Origin: Lepidostoma basale
Lineage: Eukaryota > Arthropoda > Insecta > Trichoptera > Lepidostomatidae
DNA length: 64,000 bases
NCBI GenBank assembly: GCA_022606425.2
Contig: JAHDVF020000211.1
Location: 744,001-808,000, forward strand
Direction: 5' to 3'
Position 1 is the stretch's first letter, and each line of letters begins with the position of its first letter. Below the pieces are notes generated by a model. It saw only the letters and a program-made list of their open reading frames with translations. It did not search any database and was not told where the DNA came from. The position numbers and the translations under genes were made by a program. Shown piece by piece: positions 44,201 through 56,019 of the stretch.

Positions 44201-47200
44201 GATTCATTTATGCCATCCAACAACGTGTTTTCCAAATACATGACATTTGACAATGAAATTCATTAATGATTTCAATTTTTACTAGAATACACATGCGTCT
44301 TAATGATCTACTGACGATTAACAGCTGTCATTCAAACTAACTCGAGCGCCATCTCGGTGAATCACATCATATACAATTAATCATTGACATCAAATAAAAT
44401 TAGTTCAACCTAATATAGACTAACGTCCTGGCGTTAAAAGTTTTATTCTCTTGTCATTAAAATTTCATTTATATCCATTTTAAAGGTGCTTTATCAATTT
44501 CAATTTTTAAACCTTCACCGAAGTAATATTAATAAACGGTGAAAATTTTATCGCAATCGGTTGAGTATTTTTTAGTCTATCGGTCTCATAGCCACGAACA
44601 TTGTTGTCTCTAATTTAAAGATCACTTGTTGAAATATGGAGTTGTGTAGGTACAAGGCCTATATGAGGAGTATCGTGCTGGATAACCTGCAGTCAGCGCA
44701 GCGCGGGGGCGTGCCGGGAACGTTTCCCCTGGTGCGGGGTTTTGTTGGACTGCGCCTGCAGGGCCCCGCGCTGCTGGGGCTCACAGACGGACAGCTGGAT
44801 GGCCGGCCGGTGTGGCCCATGGTGTACTACTGCCTACGCAGCGGAGACCCAGAGGCCGCCCTACACTGTGCTAAACACGCGGGGTAACATTCCTTTCTTT
44901 TTGGTAGAATTTCATTTCATGCTTTTTTTGTGGAATTTCAATTCATGCTTTTTTGTTGGATACAAATACATATTGTTTTTCATATATCTATAGCATTAAA
45001 GATACATGTTTTAATAATATTTTGAATTTTCACATACAGTCCAGGCTTTGAAGACTTTGTAGAAGTTCTGGAGGAACTGATCAAGAAGCCGGGCTGCCCG
45101 TTGAGCACCAAGCTGCAGACCTCTATCAATTTCCAATACAGCCGGAACATCAGGAATAGTACGGATCCTTACAAACGAGCTGTGAGTTAAAACAAAACAT
45201 TTTATTACATATTTAGCAACAAAAATTTTCTGAATATGTGTGTAACAAATTGTTTCCGTCCAGGTGTACTGCATCCTGGGTTGCTGCGACGTGAGTGATG
45301 AACATCCAGAAGTGGCCAAGACGGCCGATGACTACCTGTGGCTGAAGCTCAGTCTGATTAAGGAGGACTCATCCTCATCAGCCGACTCAGAGACATTCAC
45401 ATTCTCGGATTTACAGAAATTAATCCTTGAAGAATATGGTAAATATGAATTTCTTATATTTCTTCTATTTTTTTTTTTACAGACATTTCTTATGTAATCA
45501 AAGATTTTTTAAGAGATTAATTAATTATTAATTTAATAAAACTACCGATTAACCCAATTTATCCACAATGATCGGCCCCAGCTGGTGTATGTGAAAAATC
45601 CCACAGGGCATATCATTCACTTTTCAATTTTTTTTTAAATCATTCGCTTTACAAATAGTGTATTCACCATATATTGAACACCTGTGTGTCACTAGTTGGC
45701 TGCATACTTGTAGTTTATTACGTTTCTCAAAAAGGGTAAAATTAGCTCTAAACAAATGCGGCTTCTCTGGGATTAACTCTTCTTTACGATTTTGTTAATT
45801 ATTTATTTATTTTTATAAATTCTTCAAAAGATTTATTTATTGTTTCTGTTTGTGAATTTATTGAACAATGATCTTCAAAAGATCTTTTCTGTTTTGTGAT
45901 TTCACAAAAACATTTTATTTTTAAAATACTGACACCAAAGATTTAAATCAATGATATTAGAATTTATTTTACAATCTTCAATATGAGCAGAAAATAGCTC
46001 ATTATGAAGAAGGAATCTGGTCGTGTCCAGGCTCGAACCCAAGTCCTCTGGATCATGAGCCAAGCGTTCTATCCCCTAAACCACCACCCCATTTTTAACA
46101 TATTTATATTTATTTATAAAATGATATTTGTACCAAAAAAAAATTTTTATACATATTTTAACCGTCGCGTTGCCATGTGGTCAATTGAGTTTCCACTGCC
46201 AATTTAAAGGTGATTTTCTTAAAACCTATGGACCCTAATATTATAAAAAAAATTGTAATCCTCCATTGAAGTGTTCTCAATATTTCGTAATAAAAAAAAA
46301 GCCAAAAATTACTTCCTCATCCCAAAAAAAATATTTTCTAAGACTGCCCTCACCTTCATTCGTGTTAAGGTAGAATTTGTTTTGCTAATATTTACAACTT
46401 TATCAAAAGTGACAAATACTTACTCGCTGTTTTGAACGTATTATAAATTATATGTTTGGCCTTTTTCATAGGTACGTAATAATACCGACTGTGGACGGAA
46501 ACGCAGCACGCAACTTAATAATATCAGAACTGTGAAAATATTAACACTTTACCAAAAGGGACAAATATTAATACGTACTCGTTGTCTTGAACGTACTATA
46601 CATTTTGCCTAGGTGCCTTTATCATACGTAAAATCTCGTAAAGTCTCGCCCCGCCGGCCGCGGCGCGAGACAAGTTTATACTTGGTGTCCAGTTGCTCGT
46701 ATGCTGTGACGCATTCCATATCAGAAATCGCATGGTTCCAGAAAAAAATTAATAATGATATGTTTTTCAAATAATCCATGTATGTTATAGATATCGATCT
46801 ATTCCTAATGAAATTCCCTACAAGATGACATAAATTAAATTTTGATTCATCGAGTCATATGCTTGATATTTAGATAAAGTTAGCGGTAAACTGAATTGAC
46901 CACATGGGAGCGAGCGTTTTGTTTTGAACACGGTACGTTAAGGGTTAACCGATATATAAAAGTTTGTACTCAATATTTCGATGTCAGCAAGCCTAGCAAA
47001 ATCAAAAGACAAAATGTGAAATTAGTTAATAAAAAAGCATTGTTTTATTTCATTATTATATAAAAATTACTTCATATTTTTCACTCTAGAGCAGTGGTTC
47101 TTAACCTGGAGTGTCCGCACCCCCAGGGTTTGCGGGACGATATTTTTGGGGATGCGGAATAAATTATTAAATATCATTTATTAAATTTTTGATAATAAAA

Positions 47201-50200
47201 TATTTGAAAACTACAGTAGTCCCCCAATGACGTGAAAGTCGTATCGCGTTATTAGAATAGCGCATTATTGGGGTATTGAAGCTCATACAAAAATTTGGGT
47301 TATGGATTTTTCGCAAAAAAATGCAAACATTCCAAAACTAAGCATAAAGTTTAAAAAAATACGTGAATGGATTAATTTTTCTAATCTAAAAAATCAAAAC
47401 ACATTTTTCAATAGGGCGTGGAGACCTATTTTCAGATTTAATGGGGTGTGGCTCACTTAAAAGGTTAAGAAACACTGCTCTAGAGGGAAGTCTCCGCAAT
47501 ATAAACTTTTTTTTAAACTTAATATTAACTAAGATCAAAAATGATTAATTAATTAAAATACTGTTTTATTTATTCATTGATTTACTTCTTTCCAGGTGAA
47601 TCTCACTACCGAGCCCACGAGCAGCCCCTCGTATACTTCCAAGTCCTGGCCCTCACCGGCCAGTTTGAGCCGGCTATAGAATTCCTCTCTCGTATTCCTA
47701 GGTAATTTATTATATTGTAAAAAACTAACTAACCATCACGCCGTCTCCTGAAAAGAGTAGGCAAAAAGAATGGACCGCCACACTGTTTTTTGCTGACATA
47801 CTTCTCTCGCTTCCTCAACATTCATACATCATGTCATGCATGCATGTCGATTTTTCCAACTCCTCATGTAGCCGACATTCAATATTTGATTTATTTGATC
47901 GTGACACATTTTCCTGGGTCTTCCTCTATTTCTAGTTATTATTTTGTTGAATCACTCTTTACATCATGACAGCATGAGCCAAATCGATGTAAAGGATATT
48001 ATAGCTATCATAGTGATTCTCGTGACATGGATAGGTAGCTAATCTATTGCCATTTTATTGTCACTGAATTCTACACCAGACCAAAGACAGTGTGATAATT
48101 ACACTGCCCTCGCCGGGAATCGAATCCGGAACCTTCGGGGTGGCAGTCAATGCACTTACCACTCTGCCGCGAAGGTCGGTCAAGTAGTAGTTCCATTTAT
48201 ATCATTAACATATACTTTTTTTACCATTCTTTCTTCGTTAATTCTTTTTTACTTATTAAATTTCATCTTCCAGATATCAAGTTCATGCGGTGCATATGGC
48301 CATAGCACTAAATGAGTTGTACTTGCTGGGGGGACCCAGAACGGTGCAGGCGCCACTCAGTACGTATTATCCTTTTTATCATAATTCACTATATTGTTAT
48401 GAATTGTATATTGAATATTAATTTTCCAATAAAATTATTTCATCGCAGTCTCTGTGGACATAGAAGACCCCTCCCCCTTACGGAGACTGAACCTCCCCCG
48501 ACTGATTCTGCTTTATGTTAAAAAATTCGAGGTTACCGACCCCGCGGAGGCTCTGCAATATTTCTACTTTCTCAGGTAAATAACACAGTTCGTAAACTAA
48601 TTTACATCTATATTTATGATTAATAAGATTACCCAATAGCTAGAAGTAACACAATATAAATTATACATTTGGTAATTCACTAGAAAGGTGATACATGTCA
48701 CTTCTTGTATGGCGTCCCCAGGACTCTCTGTGGCATCTGGTGGGATACGGTCTCTTTTAAGACTCCTTTGAATGAGTCCCATCCACGTCAACTCAGGCCT
48801 ACCACATCCTCCGAGTTGCTGGTCCATTTCCATCACCTTCCACGTAACATGGTCGGCTGGGCACCGCATGACGTGGCCGTACTATCTCAGACGTTTCTCT
48901 TTAAGTTTATCTGAAATTAGCCTAACTCTGAAACTGACGCTGATTTGGATATTTCTGATATGGTTGAGCAGTGTTACTTCACCCGCCCATCTAAGCATCC
49001 ATGAGAACTTCTAGAGAATTAATGTTTTTATCAATATTAAATACATAATATTCTACATGAGGAAGTATGGTAGCTATCCGTGGCTCTATCCCACAGCATT
49101 TCTTTTGGGAATGCTTGGGGCCAACTCGCTGCAGCTTCGAAGAGATAGGCATCTCATAACCCATTTCTTTAGATTACTCAGGGGATATTTCGAGAACTCG
49201 GCCGTGCTGGAGGGTGTTCGGCTTTTTGTCCCTGATAGATATCTCCAACAGCGACAGCATTTTGATTGTTTTACCTACCGGCCGCCAGAACCAACCTGCC
49301 TCTGGCGACACTGGTGGGAAGAGCAATTAATCTGCTGAACGCGGTATCCTCGGAGATCAACGTCTTTCATAGTTCACATTAATCTCTCATGTGTTCCTGG
49401 TATTTTACCTGTTCTGAAATAGATTTTGAAATTAAGGAAATTATGTATTAAATCATTATTAGAAAAAATATATTAAAATTTTAGTTTGATATGACTATCA
49501 AAAAAGTATTACTTTTTATTTTATAAACTTGATTAATGTTGGAATAAAATTAAATTTAATCAGGAATATGAAGGACTCAAATGGAAGAAATCTGTTCATG
49601 GTGTGTGTGGGTGATCTGGCGCTGGAGTGCCGCAACTATGACACCATCTTCGGCCGCATCGACCCGGTGTCGGGAGTCCGGACCAAGGGTCTCGTAGACC
49701 AGTTCAACTCCTCCTTTATAGACAGCAAGGTTTGTGCTCTATTTAACTTTACCTTTTGAGAAAATTATCACCACCTTTTCCGCTTTTCTTATAAAAATAA
49801 AATTTCAGGTCATTGCAGCAAACGTTGCTGAAGACTTAGTCAAGAAAGGATTATTTGAAGACGCCATCAATATGTACGATTTAGCAGGGGTAAGTTACCA
49901 TTTTACATGTTTTTTGTTTGTTTAAAGTAATTTAGAATCTTGTTCTCTTTCAAGTGCTTGATTGAATGTATTTTCTAAAAGGGTGTAATTTGAAATCATA
50001 TCAGACAATTTTGTTTATTTTATTCAAACTCTTCCGATATTTTTTTCCACATTGACACAAAAACGTTGCTATAATACTATCTCGGATCCAAACTGTACAA
50101 TATAAATGAACAAAAATATAAACAACCCACACAAAATGACAAAAACAAAACAAAGACAATAAAGAAGGTCTGCTAGAGTATAGAATGAGTTTTAAATAGA

Positions 50201-53200
50201 CGACCTTCGTGGCAGAATGGTTACGAGCTCTGACTTCCATGCCGAAGGTCCTGGGTTTGATTCCCGGCGATGGCAATGTGATTGTCACACTGTCTTTGGT
50301 CTGGTGCAGAATTCACGTGACAATAAAATGGCGATAGATTGGCTACCTATCACATGTCACAAGAATAAATAAAAATTAAAATAGTGTTCATGTATCATCT
50401 TCTCCTTCGTGTGTCCTGCCGGGTCCCCCCGACTTTGTCGCCCATTTGGGAGAAAACTTCCCTATCCTGGACGGCGCGAAACAGCTCCCCCATAGTTCTA
50501 ACGCTGGTCCATTCTTGGATGTTTCGAAGCCAGCAGAGCTGTTTTCTGCCAACCGAGATTCATATAAGACAATTAATTTTAGGTAGTTTGCTAAATGCCG
50601 AAAATCATTCTCCATAGATGGCGTTAGTGGGTCGGTTGTATAGGTTAATTCTTGAAAAAATTCACTAGTGCAACCAAATCTACATAGATGGCTGACTGAA
50701 ACTGCCACGTGAAGATAAATATGGATTTTGAAGTATATATACATCTTCCAAAAATTTGTCATGCATGATCACAAATAACAAAGGTGGAATGGGGAATGTT
50801 GTAATTACATAAAGCGTGCGCTTAACCCAACCAATGACAGGTCATAAGTCCTGTAAACACCTTGATCATCCATGTTCAGTTTCCAGTTTACGTCTTCGTC
50901 TCTATTGAAATACAATTAAAATTTTAAAAAAAATGTTAAGATATGTTTTCTTCTCCTTGAGATTATATATAGAGTGCGAAAAATGCCTCCCTAGAACGGG
51001 TTACCTCAATTGGGAGGTATTCAAACCATGTACTTGATGAATGATCTATAAACATTGCTAATGTTTCGGCCCACATCCAATGTCACTCCCCACTCCCGCC
51101 TTACTCGGTTTCATACCCAGGACTAACTGGACCCCATGCACAAGACCACGACTTCTACCCACGGCCGCCTCTTACCACACCCTTTACCTTCCCCATCCCT
51201 TTGACGAGATACAACACCCCTTTAGACAAACAACAGTACAAACAGCAACTTTGGATGAGATAGGTCAATATTCGGCCAACTGAAATTCAAAACTAAAAAA
51301 AAAGAAGCAGATGTTGCTTTCAAAAAATGAATAACTCCACAAATTTCATACAGTGACGCCAAGCCGAGACTAAATCTCACAGTTGAAGTGATGACGTATG
51401 TAGAAAAATATATTAATGTTTTTTTGTATCCTAAAAAAAATACCTTATTCTTACTTTTTAGGTTTACACTCTCTTTTTTTAAATAAATTATTATTTATTC
51501 TTTCTTGAACATTGATGTGAAACTCCACATTAAATAATTAATATGAATGAAAACGCTCTTCTAAGCCATTAACCCATGGCCTAGAAGGGCGAAAAAAAAA
51601 AATAATGAAACTCCTAGAAGACAAATTTCATTCATATTAATTATTCAATTATTTTATTTTCAATGAATTATCAATACATTATCTAGAATGTGGAACGGGT
51701 GTTCGAACTGTGCTGCACGCTGCTGAGTCAGGTGGTGAGTGAGCCTCCACGGTCGGGCGCATTACGAGAGCGCCTGGCACACTCGTGCCGTCATCTGGCA
51801 GAGCGCCACGCCACCACTCCCCTGACCCTGCCCACTCGCCTCACCTTCAACACACTCACACAGCTGCTACAGTTCTTCGACCAGTACCACGCCAATAATT
51901 ATGTTGGAGCCCTTGAGGTTAATATATACTTCTTTATAGCTATGTTTTTGTGCAAATTTGTACATTTTCACAAAATTTATTAAAGTCTTCTTTTTTTTTA
52001 TTTATGAATCTTTCGGTAAATGTTAAAGAAGATTTATTCTTTTGAAAATAACGACATATTTGTATTGTGTTTTTATATCTAATTATACATATAATCAAAT
52101 AATAATGAAAGCCAAAAGTCAAAAAAAAAAATTCCAAACGAGTTCCATTAGACCACAAAAAATATCACACGCACTCGAGATAAGATTTGAAACTGGTATA
52201 AGATAAAGTCATATTTCATAGTCCTTAAAATCTTAGAATCAGGATAATAATGTTGATGAAATCGTCTCTTAGCTTTGAAAGGAACCTTTTTAAATGGCAT
52301 GATTTTATTTTCAAATGAACACATTTTGCTTAACCAAGAGATGGTGTCAAATTCGACTACGGTGAAACCCAGATTTTACGTCCCCGTATTTAACGCTTTC
52401 CCGCCAATTGCGTTTAATTTTTTCAGTCCTGATATATTTTAGTACATTTTTTACCTGCTTTTACGTTTTTTTCCCCGCAATTTACATGAAAAATATGTAT
52501 TCAAAATATGCGAGTTACGCGCGCTTGACATTGAGTAGGTGCAGTAGAATGAGTAGGTGCAGTACATTGAGTAGGTGTTTGCCCGACATACGGCGCGCAA
52601 GTGGTATTTGGCCGACATTCGGCATCTGTCATTCGGTTTTTGACTAAATTTGTAATTTTTTCGCTACATACGTTTACAATGTTGTTTACATACAGTTTTT
52701 ATATTTTTTGGTTTGTTTTATTCGTTAAGTTAATTACAATATTTTCTTTCTTTTTCCATCGGTTTCGTTTGGTTTTTTGGCACGCATTTCGCAAACTAAT
52801 CTATGTGATTTAAAACAAAAATTGAATGTTTTTTTCAATACCCCCCCTTTATATTTTCCCTCCATTTATGTTTTTTTTTTCTCAGTCCCTTAAAAAACTT
52901 AAAATAGGGGTTTCACTGTACTTATTAATCCGCACTAGAGTGCAAGACCAGTCCTTAACTTTTGCGTCAAAATCAAATTTCTGTGGATGTTAAGATGGTT
53001 ACTAAACTATTATTCTTGAATCATTCAACAACTGTTTTCATTATCAACAATTAGACCCTGTCAAGCTGCAAGCTGGTCCCGCTGCGTCCAGAAGAGGAGC
53101 AGGAGCGCGTGTCAGGCTTCCGTCGCCTGAGTGGAGAGGTGTGTCGAGCTGTGCCTGACGTGTTGCTGGCCACCGTCAGCATCCTCTATGCACGCTACCA

Positions 53201-53871
53201 GGCGCTGCGTGGCCGCGACTCCCTTGCACAAGAGGGCAAGGACAAGGTACACCTTGTAATTTAACTAGAGCTTAAATTATCACTTCAAGTGTCTCACCTA
53301 AGCTTATTTAAATAAGCCTATTGAGCCTCAAATAATTAGGGTTTTAAACTCTTCAAAATATTTCACTTAAGCAGGAATCTCATTTTTATTAACACGTTGT
53401 CTGTGGGAAGGGTATTAATACCCGTTTACTGAACTGGTGGTAGCTATCAAAGAAGGGTATAAATACCCTTTTTGCGAACTTATTAGCTGTTGGAAATGTA
53501 GAATATTTTAGTGATATATTTTTATCACATGTCAAAGTAGTTAATACATAGTTGAATCATCATTATTTTTCTGTTACAATCTGTCCATGGTAATGTGTGC
53601 ACAAATTTACCTGCAGATAATGTGTTGACAAAAGTCTGTGAACGGATTTTAAAATTGCTATAAATTTAGAGTAATTGATTTTCAAATATAAAAATTAATG
53701 CATTTGAAAAAAATAATAATGTTATGGCTAATGTGTATTCATATTTTGCAGCAAGTGGAGTTCCTCAGAGAGCAGGCGGAGGCGCTGACCAGCTTTGCGG
53801 GAAACATTCCCTACCGAATGCCCGGGGACACATACAGCCAGCTCACTCAGATGCAGATCCTCATGCATTGA
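41224..53871 (+). CDS. Nup93: Nuclear pore complex protein Nup93
   Basis: Fifteen exons give 817 aa: 41224..41393, 41564..41744, 42903..43202, 43497..43639, 44650..44883, 45040..45181, 45264..45438, 47596..47701, 48274..48359, 48449..48575, 49564..49729, 49809..49889, 51687..51917, 53055..53246 and 53752..53871. Every phase is consistent and the length equals the family norm (human 819). Nup93 is an inner-ring scaffold nucleoporin that holds the Nup62 complex and Nup188/Nup205 at the nuclear pore. The N-terminus [20 protein letters not shown] is the helical segment that binds partners. The rest is the alpha-helical NIC96/ACE1 fold, with hallmarks [69 protein letters not shown] and [18 protein letters not shown] 41224 sits in ACCATGG; an in-frame ATG at 41161 would add 21 residues but a splice donor follows it. 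Introns carry many mobile elements. Confidence 0.97.
41782..42688. mobile_element. Pogo-like MITE split by a TTAA element
   Basis: CAGTAGACTCTAAATTATTG at the left and CAGTACTCTTGATTATCCAA (minus) at the right are both bounded by TA. About 130 bp remain outside the inner element (41831..42603). Confidence 0.55.
41831..42603 (+). mobile_element. TTAA-flanked element, copy 1 (Nup93 intron 2)
   Basis: TTAA at 41827..41830 and 42604..42607 bound 773 bp beginning CCCTTAACGTACCGTGTTC. Both ends share CCATGTGG..CA(G)TTT as subterminal inverted sequence. It is a close inverted copy of 46162..46944 and has no transposase ORF. The TTAA target suggests piggyBac mobilisation. Confidence 0.75.
43700..44045 (+). 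mobile_element. LINE-B 3' fragment in Nup93 intron 4
   Basis: [20 protein letters not shown] is followed, with frame breaks, by text parallel to LINE-B down to [15 protein letters not shown] coding near 43990. Confidence 0.6.
44110..44615. mobile_element. Possible non-autonomous Helitron-like repeat
   Basis: The ACTAGCGGACACGACA start and the ACGGTGAAAATTTTATCGCA block near 44535 resemble common lepidopteran interspersed repeats as I remember them. There is no TIR and no second copy in this window. Confidence 0.25.
46005..46090 (-). mobile_element. tRNA-derived SINE head or tRNA pseudogene
   Basis: The minus strand has an A-box-like TGGTTTAGGGG and a B box GGTTCGAGCC about 35 bases further, with an anticodon-loop-like CTCATGA. 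The acceptor ends do not pair, so it is not a working tRNA gene. It differs from SINE-H. Confidence 0.5.
46162..46944 (-). mobile_element. TTAA-flanked element, copy 2 (Nup93 intron 7)
   Basis: TTAA at 46158..46161 and 46945..46948. The 783 bp are the reverse complement of copy 1 over their whole length with scattered differences (for example, the GTCGGGTCGGG run of copy 1 is replaced). Confidence 0.75.
47092..47477. mobile_element. hAT-type MITE with 8-bp target duplication
   Basis: CAGTGGTTCTTAACCT at the left and CAGTGTTTCTTAACCT (minus) at the right are flanked by the exact 8-bp repeat CTCTAGAG (47084..47091, 47478..47485). It is 386 bp, non-coding, in Nup93 intron 7. Confidence 0.85.
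47715..48248 (-). mobile_element. LINE-A 3' end split by SINE-H (Nup93 intron 8)
   Basis: CTAACC and CCATCACGCCGTCTCC at the left run to TCTATTTCTAGTT at 47940 and resume at 48185 with AGTTCCATTTATATC. The insert is SINE-H. Confidence 0.75.
47940..48184 (-). mobile_element. SINE-H inside LINE-A
   Basis: Full head to tail in reverse: AAT tail, ATCGATGTAAAG block, B box near 48117 and A box near 48162. TAGTT is repeated at both junctions. Confidence 0.75.
48690..49015 (-). mobile_element. LINE-J-like C-terminal fragment (Nup93 intron 10)
   Basis: The minus strand reads [40 protein letters not shown], parallel to GHV.RRP..HVTR..M..GKRPRGRPK..W.D. Confidence 0.6.
49055..49430 (+). mobile_element. 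LINE-F C-terminus (Nup93 intron 10)
   Basis: The frame reads [49 protein letters not shown] and PEPTCLW. It ends in the shared 3' UTR TCTCATGTGTTCCTGGTATT. Confidence 0.7.
50199..50371 (+). mobile_element. SINE-H, head and body
   Basis: The A box TGGCAGAATGG (50210..50220) and B box GGTTTGATTCC (50254..50264) are 33 bases apart, as in tRNA-derived polymerase III promoters. The body CACTGTCTTTGGTCTGGTGC and ACCTATCACATGTCAC follow. It lies in Nup93 intron 12. Confidence 0.8.
50395..50585 (-). mobile_element. LINE-K C-terminus
   Basis: The minus strand reads [40 protein letters not shown] and a C-terminal RQDTRRRR, the usual LINE end with WLRN..W and LFRA. Confidence 0.6.
50745..50930 (-). 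mobile_element. Element D, copy 3
   Basis: In reverse it carries TCAATAGAGACGAAGACG and TTTACAGGACTTATGACCTG, matching 633..932. It lies in Nup93 intron 12. Confidence 0.65.
51495..51662. repeat. Repeat I, two inverted copies
   Basis: 51497..51562 (CTTTCTTGAACATTGATGTG .. TTAATATGAATGAAAACGCT) is partly mirrored by 51605..51650 (CTCCTAGAAGACAAATTTCA). It lies just before Nup93 exon 13. Confidence 0.55.
52360..52918. mobile_element. Pogo-like MITE (Nup93 intron 13)
   Basis: CGGTGAAACCCAGATTTTA at the left and CAGTGAAACCCCTATTTTA (minus) at the right are both flanked by TA. It holds direct repeats of GAGTAGGTGCAGTA at 52531..52580 and no ORF of note. Confidence 0.65.
53393..53634. mobile_element. 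Small TTAA-type MITE (Nup93 intron 14)
   Basis: TTAA precedes CACGTTGTCTG at the left, and the right end CAGATAATGTG is followed by TTGA, a decayed TTAA. Internal GGGTATTAATACCC palindromes are present. Confidence 0.4.
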
Positions 53872-53921
53872 TCCCCTTTCCCCTGCACCCAACTGATTGC
53901 AAATTGTATTTATAACAGCAC

Positions 53922-53927
53922 TTTATT
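53922..53927 (-). terminator. Polyadenylation signal of ARL2BP
   Basis: AATAAA on the minus strand, 30 bases past the ARL2BP stop and inside the Nup93 3' UTR. Confidence 0.6.
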
Positions 53928-53941
53928 TTGTACAATCACAC

Positions 53942-53947
53942 AATAAA
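53942..53947 (+). terminator. Polyadenylation signal of Nup93
   Basis: AATAAA about 70 bases past the Nup93 stop. Confidence 0.65.
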
Positions 53948-53956
53948 ACATTCTTT

Positions 53957-56019
53957 TTACAAAATATTTGGTTCATTATTTATCTGCAAACTCCTAATTG
54001 ATATGTCCGAGCTGAAGTCTGCGACGAGTCCTTCTTTCATCTGAAATAATAATTAATAATAATGAAAATGTCTGATTTCTACAAGTTTTATTATATTTTG
54101 TGAGAATGGCATAGTTCACAATGTGCCTTACCAAGGTGAAACATGTCTAGACCTGATCAAATATAAAGCAGATGTTTGTGTAAAACAATCAATTAAACTC
54201 TTCTTAATGATAATAATGGTTTTGAATACCTCTTATTACAAAGTTACTGTCAAAACCTAATCCTATTTATTGAAATTATCTATTCCACCAAGCAGGTCTA
54301 CAGAATGTCATGTATACATAAATAAAAATAGTTAACTCACTCTTTTATAATCCAACATCAGTTCTTTGAACATCACAAAGTCAGACATGGAATATAAAAT
54401 TTCGTACACTTCTCCCTCCATTTCCATTTTTCGCAGTCTGTGAACATAAAACAATTAAATATTAAATGTGCCTATATTAAAAATATTTTCAAAGCAAGCA
54501 AATATTTGTGATCAGGCATTACATTCATTATAATTAAGATACTAATGTTTTTCAGACTTTGATTAACCTTTTCTAAATAGGGAGTGGGTACAAAAGGACG
54601 GTGTTAGGGTAAATGGAGACATCGCACCCTGGTTTGATATCACAAAAGGTGTTAAACAGGGCTGCATGATGTATCCATGGTTGTTCAATCTGTATATGGA
54701 CAAGTGTATGAAAGAATTGAAAGTGAGATGAGTGAGAATTTTGTAGGTTGTCTGCTTTACGCAGATGATGCCATTCTCGTCGCGGAGAGTGCAGACAAAC
54801 TACAAGTCTTGGTGTCGAGAATGTATGAGGTATGTAAGGAAAATGATTTAATGATGAATGTCGGGGAGTCTCAAGTGATGTTTTACGAAAGGGAAGAGGA
54901 AAGGACAGTTTGTAACATAAGTGTGAATGAGAAGAACCTAGAGCAGGTGTCAGGAGTTTGTATATTTAGGTAGCATGTTCACCGCGGATGGCTGAACGGA
55001 TGGTGACGTCGAAAAAAGGATTAGTGTGGGTAACACGCTGAATGGAGCTTTAAAAACAGTAGAAACAAAAATTTATCAATATAAGCAAAAATGACCATTC
55101 ACAATGGAGTTTTAGTTCCAACTTTTATGTAAAGAAGTGAGGCATGGATCGGACAGAAGAAGGATGAGAACAGAATAAATGCAGTAGAGATGAGTTCCCT
55201 TACAGATATGTGTAGTAAAATGATGTATGACAGAATTTCAAATTGTGATATCAGAAAGAAATGTAGAGCGGAAGAAATTATTATAAAAAGATCACTGCGT
55301 TGGTTTGGACGCATGGATAAAGAAAGAATTGTTAAGAACGATGTGAATGGAATACATAATCGAGGAAGACTGAGAAAAACATGGCATGACCAAATTAATC
55401 AAATTTTAAAGGTCGGCTATCATAGAAGTCTGAAGAATTGATGTGTGTGTATAACTCGCTCGAAACTAAAGAGGTATGTTAGGATAGAGTAGTGTGGCCG
55501 TCCATTCTCTCTGCCTGTCCTTCCAGAAATAGGCGTGATGGTTTGTTGTTTTAAGTTTTTTCACATTTGATCTCAGTTATATAAACAAATATTTTAAATC
55601 TTACTGAAGTTCGGAGAGAAAAACTGCCATATTAAACCCTTTTATTCGCTCAGTCAAGAAGTTATTTATAAAATTTTCAATAGTCGCAGTATACTCATTG
55701 AAAATGTCTGTATAAACGAACTTATTTTCTTCATTGTTTTCAAATGCTGTCCAATATTTTTCCATGAACGTGGAAGTTGCTTCCTGAAAAAAAGCGTTTT
55801 TGTTTCACGGCTTTTTATTTCAACATTACATATTGAGTAGTAATTTATAAGTTATTAGCGATTACTACTTACAATAAACTCCTCTGTCAGTAACATATCT
55901 TCAATATGTCCAATTATCTCATCAAAGGAAGTACTCTCACCCTTTCCCTTATATTCTGGTGTGGAGATATCAAGGTAATGAATTTCTTCAGCTAGCCAAT
56001 TATCTGTGTCCATTTTCAT
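53957..56019 (-). CDS. ARL2BP: ARL2-binding protein (BART)
   Basis: Four exons on the minus strand, 56019..55873, 55783..55605, 54437..54341 and 54040..53957, give 168 aa with consistent phases (human 163 aa). The protein is an effector that binds the GTP form of the small GTPases ARL2/ARL3; in vertebrates it is found in cytosol, mitochondrial intermembrane space, nucleus and cilia base. Family hallmarks are in order: FDEIIGHIEDMLLTEEFI (residues 32-49), FMEKYWTAFENNEENKFVYT, DIFNEYTATIENFI, GFNMAVFLSEL, IYSMSDFV-like EILYSMSDFVMFKELMLDYK and the short tail EGLVADFSSD. The start is MKMDTDNWLAEEIHY; the second Met two codons on is an alternative. It is head-to-head with SERGEF and tail-to-tail with Nup93. 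Intron 2 holds a 950-bp LINE-A copy. Confidence 0.95.
54055..54165 (+). repeat. Repeat I fragment with GAAACATGTC
   Basis: TCTACAAGTTTTATTATATT, then CCTT-ACC-AAGG, T, GAAACATGTC, as in the 30229 copy (minus). It lies in intron 3 of ARL2BP. Confidence 0.5.
54598..55548 (+). mobile_element. LINE-A copy from RT motif B to tail (ARL2BP intron 2)
   Basis: VNGDIAPWFDITKGVKQGCM (motif B), CLLYADDAILVAES (motif C), then frameshifts, SLRWFGRMDKERIVKN and a GGTTTGTTG tail. It lies antisense to ARL2BP and ends 57 bp from the exon 2 donor. Confidence 0.8.

Noticed and set aside
45545..45780. TTAACCC..GGGATTAA as another TTAA-type MITE
   Set aside because: Only four or five terminal bases mirror each other and no second copy was seen in the window.
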